Shown piece after piece: positions 1-8,419 of a DNA stretch of 54,710 nucleotides. How positions within the stretch are numbered: position 1 is the stretch's first letter; every line of letters starts with the position of its first letter. Both the position numbers and the translations under genes were made by a program. The notes under the pieces were generated by a model, which ran no database searches, had not been told where the DNA came from, and saw only the letters and a program-made list of their open reading frames with translations. The DNA comes from Stenotrophomonas maltophilia. GTDB lineage: Bacteria > Pseudomonadota > Gammaproteobacteria > Xanthomonadales > Xanthomonadaceae. The stretch lies in contig NZ_RAUX01000033.1 in NCBI RefSeq assembly GCF_013464485.1, forward strand, positions 14,413-69,122, written 5' to 3'.

Positions 1-64
1 GGGGCTGACGCAGAGTGTCGTCATCCTGGGTAGACGCAGCCGCAGGCCGGATGTCAGGGTTCAT
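1..64 (-). CDS. Start of a run-off gene, probably TonB-dependent receptor (partial)
   Basis: An ATG at 64 (minus strand) overlaps the end of fecR by 11 bases and opens a frame that runs off the left edge (MNPDIRPAAASTQ...). Only 21 codons are visible, so no domain can be recognised. The identification is inferred from position: FecI-FecR pairs are normally followed by the gene for the outer-membrane TonB-dependent receptor they control, and tight overlap suggests co-translation. The visible residues are not obviously a signal peptide; an alternative start further left is possible. Confidence 0.4.
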   Translation of the reverse strand, partial: MNPDIRPAAASTQDDDTLRQP

Positions 65-980
65 CACGCTGTTCCCTGCGTGGCGGCAGCCACACCTGTA
101 TGCCCGCGCCGAAGCGCAGCACTCGCACGTGCAGTTGAGTGGCCAGCTGGTCGCGATTGCCGGCGGCACCGCCGGCACTCCCAATCAAGGTGACCGGCTG
201 CTGGCGCAGCTGCTCGCCAATGATCCACGTGTGCCCGCCGTGCCAGCGGTCCAGGCCTTGCGTGACGTCGGCCAGCGGGGCTGAGACCCAATGCAGGCGC
301 CGCTCGCGCCAGGCCAAGGTGCCGGGGGTGACGGTTGCTGCATGGATTGCTGCCTGCCCGTCGAAGCGCAGCTGCTCGCCGTCGTCGACCAGCATGCTGA
401 CGTTGCCGCTGTCCACGCGCACGCGATGCTCGGTAACGGTGACCACGCTGCTGTTGTCCTGCACGGCAAGATCGAATGCGGTCCCCAGTGCGGTGACCGT
501 GCCCTGTGGGGTATGCACCTGGAATGGCCGGCGGGCGTCTGCTGCGACCTGGAACCCGGCCTGTCCGCGCTGCAGCTCCAGCTGGCGGCGCTGTGCGTCG
601 ATGCGCACCCGCACTTCGCTGCCCGGCGACAGCAGCACATGTGAACCGTCCGGCAGGGCCTCGTCGCGGATCTCGCCGGACGCCGTACGCAGTACCTGTG
701 CGGCAGGTGGCGAAGCATGCCGACTGTAAAGGCCGAGCGCACACAGCAGCAGCACCGCGATGCCAACCTCGCGTACGCGGCGCCGTTGCCGGCGCTGTTG
801 TTGCCGTTGCAGGCTGGGCAACGTTGCTCCGGCCCGCCATAGCTCCTGCAGGTGCTGGTACTGTGCGGCATGGCGTGGATCGGCGCGGCACCACTGCTCG
901 AACGCACTCTCATCGCGGTCGCCATCGTGCCCATCCAGCCACCAGCGCGCGGCTTCGCGTGCAATGGTCTCCTGGCTCAT
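54..980 (-). CDS. fecR: FecR family anti-sigma / sigma regulator
   Basis: 308 residues. The N-terminal 50 residues match the cytoplasmic FecR N-domain (EAARWWLDGHD, then a W/R-rich helix), followed by a basic stretch and one membrane segment at about 70-88 (VGIAVLLLCALGLYS). The periplasmic FecR domain follows (TASGEIRDEALPDGSHVLLSPGS, TPQGTVTALGTAFDL), then a secretin/TonB-like C-terminus. In the family, this inner-membrane protein senses the occupied TonB receptor in the periplasm and controls the partner ECF sigma factor in the cytoplasm. It overlaps fecI by 4 bases, so the two are translationally coupled, and it overlaps the next gene too. Family is secure; the substrate sensed is not visible. 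Confidence 0.93.
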   Translation of the reverse strand: MSQETIAREAARWWLDGHDGDRDESAFEQWCRADPRHAAQYQHLQELWRAGATLPSLQRQQQRRQRRRVREVGIAVLLLCALGLYSRHASPPAAQVLRTASGEIRDEALPDGSHVLLSPGSEVRVRIDAQRRQLELQRGQAGFQVAADARRPFQVHTPQGTVTALGTAFDLAVQDNSSVVTVTEHRVRVDSGNVSMLVDDGEQLRFDGQAAIHAATVTPGTLAWRERRLHWVSAPLADVTQGLDRWHGGHTWIIGEQLRQQPVTLIGSAGGAAGNRDQLATQLHVRVLRFGAGIQVWLPPRREQRDEP

Positions 981-1486
981 GCGCCAGGAACCTGCTGCAA
1001 TGCGACCAGCGCGCGCAGAAGGTGGCCGTGCGCGGTCTGTCGGCTGATGCCGAGCTGGCGGCCAATCTCGGCCAGTGCCATCTGTTCCACACGGGCCAGC
1101 AGGAACACCTGGCGCGAGCGTGGTGGCAATGCGGCGATGATCGCGTCGAGATGGCGCAGCTGTTCGGCATCCAGCAGACGCTGGTCCGGTAGAGGCGCAG
1201 AATCGGCGATGGCATGCAGCTGGGCGTCGTCCAGCACCTCTTCGCGACGGCGCTGGCGCTGCCGGTAGTGATCGGCGATCAGGTTGTGGGCAACGCGGTA
1301 CAGGTATGCGCGGCCATTGCTCAACAGGCCGCTGGCGGCGACCTTGACGACGCGCAGCCAGGTTTCCTGGACGACGTCATCAGCGTCGCTGCGTTGTGGG
1401 AGTTTGCGGCGGACATGGGCGTGCAGCGGCCGGTAATGGGCTGCGCACAGATGCGCGACATCCGTCGGTTCGACAGGCGTGGACAC
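977..1486 (-). CDS. fecI: FecI-like ECF RNA polymerase sigma factor
   Basis: 169 residues, normal for an ECF sigma factor. Region 2 is seen at about 15-75 (DADDVVQETWLRV, YLYRVAHNLIADHYRQ) and region 4 at about 112-160 (LPPRSRQVFLLARVEQM, then a helix-turn-helix LAEIGRQLGISRQTAHGHL). It would direct RNA polymerase to the promoter of the downstream receptor under FecR control. The start ATG at 1486 is the first of the frame. A Fur-box-like site lies about 70-90 bases upstream, which fits iron-starvation induction. The prophage end is only 132 bases upstream of the start codon. Confidence 0.93.
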   Translation of the reverse strand: MSTPVEPTDVAHLCAAHYRPLHAHVRRKLPQRSDADDVVQETWLRVVKVAASGLLSNGRAYLYRVAHNLIADHYRQRQRRREEVLDDAQLHAIADSAPLPDQRLLDAEQLRHLDAIIAALPPRSRQVFLLARVEQMALAEIGRQLGISRQTAHGHLLRALVALQQVPGA

Positions 1487-1552
1487 GGGGCGGGCGACAA
1501 CTGGGAAAGGGAACAGCCCGCGGCGGCAAGGGCAGCGGCTGCACCTTACAGC

Positions 1553-1573
1553 AAAAGAGAATCATTTGCATCT
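1553..1573 (-). promoter_or_regulatory. Fur-box-like site upstream of fecI
   Basis: On the minus strand the site reads AGATGCAAATGATTCTCTTTT, centred on GCAAATGATTCTC. This resembles the Fur operator consensus built from GATAAT-type hexamers and is typical of iron-regulated Xanthomonadaceae genes. It sits between the prophage end and fecI, so iron repression of fecI should survive the insertion. Confidence 0.65.
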
Positions 1574-1603
1574 ATTGTCGATGCCGTTGCCCTCGGCGGT
1601 CGA

Positions 1604-1612
1604 TCAATCCGC
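1604..1612 (-). other. Detached 3' end of the host gene interrupted by the prophage
   Basis: Joining the flanks at the GCGGC duplication continues the minus-strand frame of the gene at 39706-40236 into codons GCG GAT TGA here (Ala, Asp, stop at 1606-1604). The prophage has therefore cut off only the last two codons and the stop of that gene. Confidence 0.8.
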
Positions 1613-1617
1613 GCGGC
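1613..1617. repeat. Target site duplication, left copy (GCGGC)
   Basis: Five-base GCGGC directly outside the TGT that opens the prophage; the identical pentamer follows the terminal ACA at the other end (39706-39710). Five bases is the duplication length made by Mu-family transposases. Confidence 0.88.
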
Positions 1618-1680
1618 TGTAGGCGGACGCGAGGTTTGCGAAATGCGGACACTTGGTTTGATACCGGCCTAAACGGGCCA
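1618..1680. repeat. Prophage right end (Mu attR side) with transposase site
   Basis: Starts TGTAGGCGGACGCGAGG and contains AGGTTTGCGAAATG at 1632-1645. That 14-mer recurs in inverted orientation at 39569-39582 near the other end. The GCGAAA core resembles MuA end-binding sites. No gene is seen between 1618 and 1796; an imperfect hairpin (AACCCC...GGGGTT) lies at about 1705-1726. Confidence 0.85.
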
Positions 1681-1796
1681 AACTGGGGACTTAGAACGCT
1701 CTTCAACCCCTCATTGAATGGGGTTCGCAGGGGGCTTGTCCGGCCGCCCGCCGCCGTTGTCGCAGCCTTCGCGACGGCGAGCCGTATCCTCACGCC

Positions 1797-2141
1797 ATGC
1801 CGCTGCCCCCCGACTTCTACTGGACAAAACGCTATGTCAGCCGGACAGAGGACCCGCTGACGGTGATTGCCTGCGAAGGGGTGTGGGTCGTTTCCATGGA
1901 CCAGCGGGTGAACGACGACATCTGGATTGCCTCTCTAGACCGCCACCGGAACGGACCAGCCGGGCCCGCGCGTGTGTGCACCAGTTACGAGCAGGGACGG
2001 ACAGGGGCAGAGCTGTGGGTGGCTAGGCACCAGGTGCGGCTACGCGAGGATGTGGCCAAGATTACCAAGTGGCGTGAGGCCGTGAGAGCCAACAGGCTGG
2101 CCAAGGCGGCGATCCCTCCCCCCTTTGATTGGCTGGAGTAG
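1797..2141 (+). CDS. Orphan hypothetical protein at the phage right end
   Basis: 114 residues, not recognised. It is the only gene at this end transcribed against the tail operon, convergent with the 2184-2975 gene and ending about 40 bases from it. Rich in Trp and Arg (FYWTKRY, CEGVWVVSMD, ELWVARHQVRLRED), no membrane segment, no signal peptide. In Mu the equivalent position holds accessory genes such as mom, so this is a candidate accessory (moron) gene, but nothing in the sequence resembles Mom. Start chosen at the first ATG; no strong ribosome site is visible. Confidence 0.5.
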   Translation: MPLPPDFYWTKRYVSRTEDPLTVIACEGVWVVSMDQRVNDDIWIASLDRHRNGPAGPARVCTSYEQGRTGAELWVARHQVRLREDVAKITKWREAVRANRLAKAAIPPPFDWLE

Positions 2142-2183
2142 CCATAGCCAGGAGGCCAGCGCACGGGTCCCGGCCCGCCTGCC

Positions 2184-2975
2184 TCAGAGCGGCGGCACTT
2201 CCTCGAACACCCAAGCCGTGCCGTAGTAGTCGCCGCCCAAGTGGCTGATGGCGCCGGGCGCAGCCTGGCCATAGACCGCCGTCCGATGGATCTCATTGGC
2301 GTGGAGCGCCCCGCCTGCCTGCTGCCACCGGGGGATCACCGCGACGCGAGCCGAGCCGCTGACGCGCGCGGCCAGGGCGTCCCAGTCCAGGCCATTCGCC
2401 AAGCCCTTGGCCCTGGCCTCTGCCAGATCGGCGCGTCGAAAGGCGACCCTCAGACGCTGGTAGGTCCGGCGCTTCACCACATTCAGCCCGGCGCCGAGGG
2501 TTCGCTCCACGACGCTGGGATCGACGCGTTCCGAGGACCACTGCGGTTCAATGGGTGTTTCCACTGCCGGCGTAACGACCAGCTCGCCCACGTCGACCTG
2601 GTCGGTCTGGAGCTGAATCGTGACGCCCGACAGGACCAGGCCTTCGGCGAGGACGAACCAGGCCGCCACGCTCCCGTCCGCCAAAGCGACGGCCGGCTGC
2701 CCTGCTGCATTCCCGCCCAGGACAATGGGGTCACCCTGCGCGTCTACCCCTGTCACGGAAACCATCGTGCCCGGCGCGCAGCTCAGGCCCAGTAGACTGA
2801 CGATCCGTACAGGCGCCGGCGCCAGCGGCGTGCAGCGGAGCTGACAGGTACCGCCCGCATTGCGCAGCCGGCAAACGCTGCTGGGGCGCCCATCGGTCAG
2901 TGCGGCCGCGTTGAAGATGCTGCCCTCCAGCAAGGCGATATTCATGGCGATCTGTTCGTATCCGATCAGCATCAC
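2184..2975 (-). CDS. Phage tail tip / receptor-region protein, last gene of the tail operon
   Basis: 263 residues, family not recognised. The N-terminal half has short repeated beta-type segments (VSVTGVDAQGDPIVLGGNAAGQ, VTIQLQTDQVDVGELVVTP) and the C-terminal half a basic helical stretch, then a small Gly/Tyr-rich end. It overlaps the preceding hub-like gene by 4 bases (ATGA type), so it is translated as part of the distal tail block. Probably a structural protein at the tail tip. Confidence 0.6.
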   Translation of the reverse strand: MMLIGYEQIAMNIALLEGSIFNAAALTDGRPSSVCRLRNAGGTCQLRCTPLAPAPVRIVSLLGLSCAPGTMVSVTGVDAQGDPIVLGGNAAGQPAVALADGSVAAWFVLAEGLVLSGVTIQLQTDQVDVGELVVTPAVETPIEPQWSSERVDPSVVERTLGAGLNVVKRRTYQRLRVAFRRADLAEARAKGLANGLDWDALAARVSGSARVAVIPRWQQAGGALHANEIHRTAVYGQAAPGAISHLGGDYYGTAWVFEEVPPL

Positions 2976-4954
2976 ATTCCCCAGAACTTGATGGTGTGCG
3001 TGCCCGTCACCGGGTTGCTCATGACCCCCGTAACCAGGACCTTGCGCCCGGCCTGCAGCCCATAACGGCTGTAGGTAAGTCGCCCCACCTGGCCGACCTG
3101 CAGGTGCAGATCCGGCCTGGCGGCAAACTTGCCGGCGTAGAAGTTGCGCGGCACGGCGTAGATCGCAACCACGCGGTCAATCTCCGCCTGTGCATCCTCG
3201 CGCCGGTCGAACCACGACAGCATTGGGGCTGCGGCATCGGCGTGGGCATATCGCCTCGCCAGCTCGCCCGCCGCGTAAACCTGCCCTCGCTGGGGCGATG
3301 TCAGTTCCTGCCGGCGCTGCGGCGGCAGCTGCACCAGGTCGGTGATCAGGTCGGCGCTGGAGAGCGGCTGCGCGTTCAATTGGAAGGCCATTCGCCGGGA
3401 CAGGTTGGGAGCCAGATCGGGCAGCACGATCAGATCCGCACCCAGCTCGCGCCAATCAATGTCAAAGGCGATCTGTTCGTCCGGAGTGTCTTCGGGCGCG
3501 GTCAATCGAGCAATGCGCAACACCCCAGCCGCATCCTGCCACCAGTCCGCGCCATAGCTCGGCAGAACCGATTGCAACGCCGTGCGCGCGGTGGCGCCTT
3601 CGCCCGCGTAGTAACCGATGCCGGCATAGCCAGTAACAGCATCGATCTGAGCGGCGCCAGCAGAGTCCCAAGCTGATTTGCCAAGTCGGCCGAACACGTT
3701 CGCCAGGAACTGCTGCAGGGTTGCCGGAGCCATCGCCTCCTGGGTCGACACGTCCGCGATTACGGGCCCCAGCGGCGGCGACTTCAGGGCGATCTGCTGC
3801 CCATCCGTGGAAAGGGCATAGCCATCGCCGGCATCGAGGGCCGCGCCGCGATCCAGTACCGCGCCCAGGCTGCGGAGCGGCGCATCACTCACCCAGCGTA
3901 CGCTGCCATCGCTGTTGATTCCCGTAGTAGGAACGCTGCGCACGGAGCCGATCACCACCGGCTGAGGCGCCCAGGCCAGGCTATCGCTCACCGAGGGCAG
4001 GAACACCGCCTGATGCAGTGAGCGGTCGAGGTCATCATGAGCGTCGCGCAGCACCAGCGATTTGACACCGTCGCTTTCGATATCCACCCGGTCCAACACA
4101 TAGCGCCCGACCGGCTCTGCCGAACTGAGGGGAGCGCCCTGCTGCACCTGGCTGATACGCACGGGGACGTTGCGCATGGCGCCCAGCGCCATGCCATCGA
4201 AACGCCCCTCAGCGTCCAGGATGCGCACCGTCGCCGTTCCGCCGCGTGAGGCGTTATCCCAAGGCCAGAAAGAGACGCTGGCCACAGTGTTCAGGCCATC
4301 GGCCTGCAGCAGGCCGTGGAACGGAGTATCTGCCGGATCGTCGGTGGCATCGGTGAAGTAGTCTTCGCTGCCGAGACGCAGAGGCTCGACCTCTTCGGCT
4401 GGAAGCCCCCACTGAAGCCCATCAGATACAGCGCCGCGACCGCGCCACTGCCCCGCATTGACGATGCACCGCAGCTCGCGCTTCTCCTCGCTGGCCAGTG
4501 ACACGGCAAAGAAGACGCGCGGCCCTGCCGCACGGTGCGCCTGCGCAACCACCTGAGCGTCGCGGTAGAACGTGGCATCCACGCCTTGGTCGGTGATCGA
4601 AACGCGTAGGCCCACGATCACAGCAGTGGTCACCACGGGAATACCCGAAGTCACTAGGACACCATCGACGAAGACCTCACCTGTGTGCAGGCGCCAGCCG
4701 ATGCCGGCAGAGAATCCGACCTCTGCATTGGTCGCGGCACCCTCGCTCACTACGCCCACCGTTGCAGTCGCAGCGGCCTCGCCCCAGAACACGAACTCAA
4801 CCCCATGCATGCCCTGGGACTGACCGATGTCAGCGCGGGCCATGCGGTTCAGCCCTGCAGCGGGGCCGACAGCCAGAAGGCTGCGGCCACCATCGAGCAC
4901 CAGCAGATCAGGACCGAGCGGCGCCTCGGCGAATTTCGCAACGGCTTCCGTCAT
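2972..4954 (-). CDS. Tail hub-like protein with an N-terminal SPRY-like domain
   Basis: 660 residues. Residues about 50-150 have the order of a SPRY/concanavalin-like sandwich: GVEFVFWGEA, TVGVVSEGAATNAEVGFS, GWRLHTGEVFVDGV, then the RVSITDQGVDATFYRDAQ strand pair. The remainder resembles phage hub proteins: repeated short beta units, a DYFTDATDDPADTPF segment, a central region with a DVSTQEAMAPATLQQFL helix and a C-terminal LQVGQVGRLTYSRYGLQ...VTGVMSN beta domain typical of gp27/hub-like proteins. It overlaps both neighbours by 4 bases. Likely part of the tail tip, with the SPRY-like domain exposed for surface binding; the binding role is inference. Confidence 0.65.
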   Translation of the reverse strand: MTEAVAKFAEAPLGPDLLVLDGGRSLLAVGPAAGLNRMARADIGQSQGMHGVEFVFWGEAAATATVGVVSEGAATNAEVGFSAGIGWRLHTGEVFVDGVLVTSGIPVVTTAVIVGLRVSITDQGVDATFYRDAQVVAQAHRAAGPRVFFAVSLASEEKRELRCIVNAGQWRGRGAVSDGLQWGLPAEEVEPLRLGSEDYFTDATDDPADTPFHGLLQADGLNTVASVSFWPWDNASRGGTATVRILDAEGRFDGMALGAMRNVPVRISQVQQGAPLSSAEPVGRYVLDRVDIESDGVKSLVLRDAHDDLDRSLHQAVFLPSVSDSLAWAPQPVVIGSVRSVPTTGINSDGSVRWVSDAPLRSLGAVLDRGAALDAGDGYALSTDGQQIALKSPPLGPVIADVSTQEAMAPATLQQFLANVFGRLGKSAWDSAGAAQIDAVTGYAGIGYYAGEGATARTALQSVLPSYGADWWQDAAGVLRIARLTAPEDTPDEQIAFDIDWRELGADLIVLPDLAPNLSRRMAFQLNAQPLSSADLITDLVQLPPQRRQELTSPQRGQVYAAGELARRYAHADAAAPMLSWFDRREDAQAEIDRVVAIYAVPRNFYAGKFAARPDLHLQVGQVGRLTYSRYGLQAGRKVLVTGVMSNPVTGTHTIKFWGM

Positions 4955-7839
4955 GCGGACATCCTCGGCAGGTAGGTCAGATAGAGGCCGATGGCTCGCA
5001 GGATCTCACCTGCCCAGAAGCCGAAGAACATGCCGTTATCGGAGGACGCGCGCACAGCCGGCGACCAGCAGCCGTTCATGACGTGGCCAGCCGACACCAC
5101 CTTGTAGTTGTCCTGAAGCTCCTTCATAGAGTTGTTGATGACCGTGTGAGCCGGCACCGCATCGGCACCGGCAAGGGCGGCGTAACAGGCGCCCGCCAAC
5201 CACAGGCCGGTCATGTGGCCGGTGAAGTCGTCTGCAGGCACGCGCGGCAGCGCATCGGAGGGAAACTCAGTGGGGTTCAACCCATTGTGATCCGCCTGGA
5301 ACTGCGCCAGCCAGCGCAGCCAGTTGTTGACGTAGTCGCGCAGGTGAATCGGCACTACTCGGTTGCGCTGTTTAAGCGTGTACCAGGCCAGCGCTGCGCC
5401 CAGGAAGGCGCGCGGTTGATAGCCCGACCACGGCTCACCGTTGCCCCAGTGCGTGAAAGCAAAGGTGTCTGCTGGGCCATAGCTCAGGCTGTCCCAGCGG
5501 TTCCAGTAGTACGCAGCTGCACCAGGACCCAGCACGCCGAAGCGGCGCTTGTAGGCCTGCTGCGAGTCGTAGAGGAACTCCACCATGTTGTTCAAAGGTG
5601 CATCGTCGTCGGTGATCGCCCAGATCCACGGGTACTGATAGCCGGGGTACGGCATGCCATGCCACCCGTCGAACTGCTGGGAAAACGGGTCCAGGTTGTT
5701 GGAGAACGGGATCACGCCTGGCGTGTAAGCAAGGTTGTCGTCGCGGTACTTCTCGATCCGGCAGTCACCGAGCAGCGCGTTGTACGCTTCTTCGCCTGAA
5801 AACGTCACGCTGAACATCATGGTGTAAGCGCTGTCGGAGTCGAAGCGCGGCGGCACGTCGTTGATGCAGTACCACTCCAACCAGCCGGTAGCGCCGACAG
5901 GCGTGTCATCGAGCAACAGGGTGAACTCCGATGAACCGGTGTAGTCCGGGCCAACCGGGCGCGGGCGGCCGTCCTGGTTTGGCTGGTAACCGGAGAATCG
6001 CAGGTCCGACACCGGCAGGTCGATCGTTCGCCACTCTCCGTTGGTGGCTGGGACCATCCACCACCAACGCCATCCCGCCGAGTCTTCGATGCGGATGTTG
6101 AAGGCGTCGGCACCAGACCGGTATGTGATTCGCTTCACCTCGGCCCGCTCGTTGGGCAGCAGCCAGAAGCCCACGCTGGCGCCGCCATCCTCGTTCATCT
6201 CCAGCCGACACGTGGTGCCGGCGCGATCGCCGAGGATGTCCAGGACATAGCGGGTCTCCAAGGCGGCACCGCCATAAGGGGCAATCATGCGGGGGTCGGC
6301 CACGATGTAGGGCATGCCATCGGGCGATGCTTCTCGGATGAACTGGCCCAGCTGGATCGTGTACGTCTTCACCGACATATCGGCCGTGTCGGGAATCGGC
6401 GCCACGTATTCAACGGCCGCTGGGTGATCCTCAGCCTTTACCGGCGACAGCTGCAGCTTGCAGCGGACGCGCAGCGGCTTACCGCTGTCGCCACAGCCGC
6501 CCAGCTCAATGTGGAGCTGACTGGCCGTCGTGACGCGCATCCAGATGGCCTGCTGTTCGAGCGTCTGCTGCGCAGCCTGGGCCTGCCGAATCGTGATCAG
6601 GCCCGACGCATCGCGGCCAAACTCGGGCACGGCGGAAGACGGATAGGCGTAGTCGTAGCTGATGCCATCTGTCCATGGCGTGCTGGCGGCGGTCGAGCGG
6701 CGGAAGAATTGGTCGAAACGGTCGATGTCGGCATAGAGGCGGCACGTCTCCATGACGCACTCGAAGGCCTGGCGATATCGTGCCTCGCCAGTGATCTCCC
6801 ACAACAAGTGGCTGGCCTCGCCGAACCACTGCTCCGCATCGGCAGCATTGGACATGGCGCGGGTGGGCACCGGTACGTTGATGGGACGGTTGTGCCAGGG
6901 CTTGTTGCGGGGGATCAATGTGCCGCCGTCCGCTACGGGCAGCTTCACGGCGAAGTTGAGCAGATAGCAGCCGTTGAGCCCCGCGTCCTGCAGCTGCACT
7001 GTGCCGAACTCGCTGGGCTGGTGTCCGGTGCTGATCACATTGCCATCCCAGTCCACCTTCTCGCCCGACCAGGTGATGATCCAGTCCAGGGCGTACTCGA
7101 CACCCCGACCTCCCGAGCCCCACACAGGCGTGTACTCATCGCCAAGGTAGCCCTGCCAATCGATCCACGCCTTGGGGTCCCAGGGAGCCTCGGTGCTGAG
7201 CCTGCGCCAGTTGCTGTAGATGGCCGCCCAGTCCACCTCCTCGGCGATCTTCTGCACGTTGGCGTTGATCGCCGGCCATGCCAGATGCCCACGGTGGGCG
7301 AAGCTGGCCACGTCGAGCCACTCGCCCCAGAACGGAGCGCCGTGCGGGATCTGCGTGCGGCCCTGGGTGAACATCAGCGGCACGCTCTTGAAACCGCCCT
7401 GGGTCGGGTAGTCGGGATGCAGCGGGTAGTGCGCGACCACCGGTTCCTTGCCGTTGACGATCCAGTTGCAGTACCAGGGGGCAGCGGGCACAGGGATGGC
7501 CTGGCCGTCATAGAAGTGATTGACGTATGCCTCCCAGTAGTGGACCGCGCCCTGCAGCCAGACCGGGTCCCTGGTGGCCTGGTACATGTGGGCATAGCCG
7601 GTGATCAGCAGCGCCTGGCCCTCGGTCGTCGCATCGCCATTGGGCTGGTACTCCTGGCGGGTGTAGCCAATGAAATGCCGATTGTTGGCGAGCACCCCCT
7701 CGGGGTTCAGCACGTAGTGCTGGACGTCGCCGGCAAGCGTCGTGCCGGTATTCCGCTGCAGGAACCTGGCATGGCCGTAGGCAAGGCTCAGGGCGTTGGC
7801 GCGGAGCGATGCCTCATGACTCAGAAAGCCTGCCTTCAC
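4951..7839 (-). CDS. Large tail-operon protein, probable (alpha/alpha)-toroid carbohydrate-active enzyme
   Basis: 962 residues from a GTG at 7839 whose GTGA overlaps the stop of the upstream gene; an ATG at 7959 lies in the same frame but inside that gene and is not used. Two blocks of aromatic-rich helical hairpins (about 1-400: GQALLITGYAHMYQATRDPVW, HLLWEITGEARYRQAFECVMETCRLYA; and about 720-962: FLGAALAWYTLKQRN, MTGLWLAGACYAALAG, MFFGFWAGEILRAIGLYL) flank a beta-sandwich-like middle. Such hairpins recur in toroidal glycoside hydrolases and lyases, suggesting a tail-borne enzyme acting on surface polysaccharide. No family signature or catalytic pair can be named, so the enzymatic role is inference. 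Confidence 0.6.
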   Translation of the reverse strand: MKAGFLSHEASLRANALSLAYGHARFLQRNTGTTLAGDVQHYVLNPEGVLANNRHFIGYTRQEYQPNGDATTEGQALLITGYAHMYQATRDPVWLQGAVHYWEAYVNHFYDGQAIPVPAAPWYCNWIVNGKEPVVAHYPLHPDYPTQGGFKSVPLMFTQGRTQIPHGAPFWGEWLDVASFAHRGHLAWPAINANVQKIAEEVDWAAIYSNWRRLSTEAPWDPKAWIDWQGYLGDEYTPVWGSGGRGVEYALDWIITWSGEKVDWDGNVISTGHQPSEFGTVQLQDAGLNGCYLLNFAVKLPVADGGTLIPRNKPWHNRPINVPVPTRAMSNAADAEQWFGEASHLLWEITGEARYRQAFECVMETCRLYADIDRFDQFFRRSTAASTPWTDGISYDYAYPSSAVPEFGRDASGLITIRQAQAAQQTLEQQAIWMRVTTASQLHIELGGCGDSGKPLRVRCKLQLSPVKAEDHPAAVEYVAPIPDTADMSVKTYTIQLGQFIREASPDGMPYIVADPRMIAPYGGAALETRYVLDILGDRAGTTCRLEMNEDGGASVGFWLLPNERAEVKRITYRSGADAFNIRIEDSAGWRWWWMVPATNGEWRTIDLPVSDLRFSGYQPNQDGRPRPVGPDYTGSSEFTLLLDDTPVGATGWLEWYCINDVPPRFDSDSAYTMMFSVTFSGEEAYNALLGDCRIEKYRDDNLAYTPGVIPFSNNLDPFSQQFDGWHGMPYPGYQYPWIWAITDDDAPLNNMVEFLYDSQQAYKRRFGVLGPGAAAYYWNRWDSLSYGPADTFAFTHWGNGEPWSGYQPRAFLGAALAWYTLKQRNRVVPIHLRDYVNNWLRWLAQFQADHNGLNPTEFPSDALPRVPADDFTGHMTGLWLAGACYAALAGADAVPAHTVINNSMKELQDNYKVVSAGHVMNGCWSPAVRASSDNGMFFGFWAGEILRAIGLYLTYLPRMSA

Positions 7840-8414
7840 GATGCAAATCCTCCCGCAGCGAAGAACCCCAGCCACTGATCGCCGCCGTTGAACAGCAGCG
7901 TGACCAGGTCGAACTGGCCGGCCTCGTAGGACAGCACGGGCTTCTGCCCGAACGGCCACACCACGTTGGCTGGCCAGGCGACCTGGTTGGCACCGCTACC
8001 CTGGCGCAGCAGCAGGGTGACCTGTTTCATGCGTGTGGCTTCGATAGCGGGCGTCTGCAGGGTCAGTGCGCAGCTGGGCTGCGACAACTGGATCTGCCAG
8101 AAGCTGGCGCCGCTGCCGGTTGCGAGCTGAAGCGCACTGCCAGCGTCGGCAATGACCACCTTGTTGTAGATCGACGCCGCCGCCAGGTCGGCGTTGGCGC
8201 CGGCTTCGCTGCCGGCACTCTGCACCGCCCGCCAAGACGGAATGATCTTGGCGTTGCCCTCGCCATCGGTCACCGAGGCGATCAGCTCGGCGGTGCCGTA
8301 CAGATTGACCTGCTGGTCCTGGAACAGTCGCACCTGCGCGACCAGCGCCTGAACCGCCTGCGCCAGTGCCGCAAGGTCGGGCACCGCTACTGCCTGGGGG
8401 ATAACGTCGACCAT
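7836..8414 (-). CDS. Small tail protein, beta-rich, hypothetical
   Basis: 192 residues. The first 40 form a helix rich in Ala/Val/Gln (LAALAQAVQALVAQVRLFQDQQVN), like the coiled neck of trimeric fibre proteins. The rest is beta-rich and ends with WPANVVWPFGQKPVLSYEAGQFDLVTLLFNGGDQWLGFF, a motif style common at the C-termini of phage fibre and pyocin-type tail proteins. Five bases follow the fibronectin-containing tail gene and 4 bases overlap the large enzyme-like gene, so the three are probably made together. Tail location is well supported by position; exact role is unknown. Confidence 0.65.
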   Translation of the reverse strand: MVDVIPQAVAVPDLAALAQAVQALVAQVRLFQDQQVNLYGTAELIASVTDGEGNAKIIPSWRAVQSAGSEAGANADLAAASIYNKVVIADAGSALQLATGSGASFWQIQLSQPSCALTLQTPAIEATRMKQVTLLLRQGSGANQVAWPANVVWPFGQKPVLSYEAGQFDLVTLLFNGGDQWLGFFAAGGFAS

Positions 8415-8419
8415 ATCGA

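Noticed and set aside
4762-5799. Long + strand open frame opposite the tail genes
   Set aside because: Shadow frame; low-complexity Arg/Gly/Val composition and no start signal.
7840-7959. Longer start for the 962-residue tail protein
   Set aside because: The added 40 residues lie in another frame of the upstream gene and are Arg-rich; the GTGA overlap at 7836-7839 follows the pattern of the neighbouring genes.
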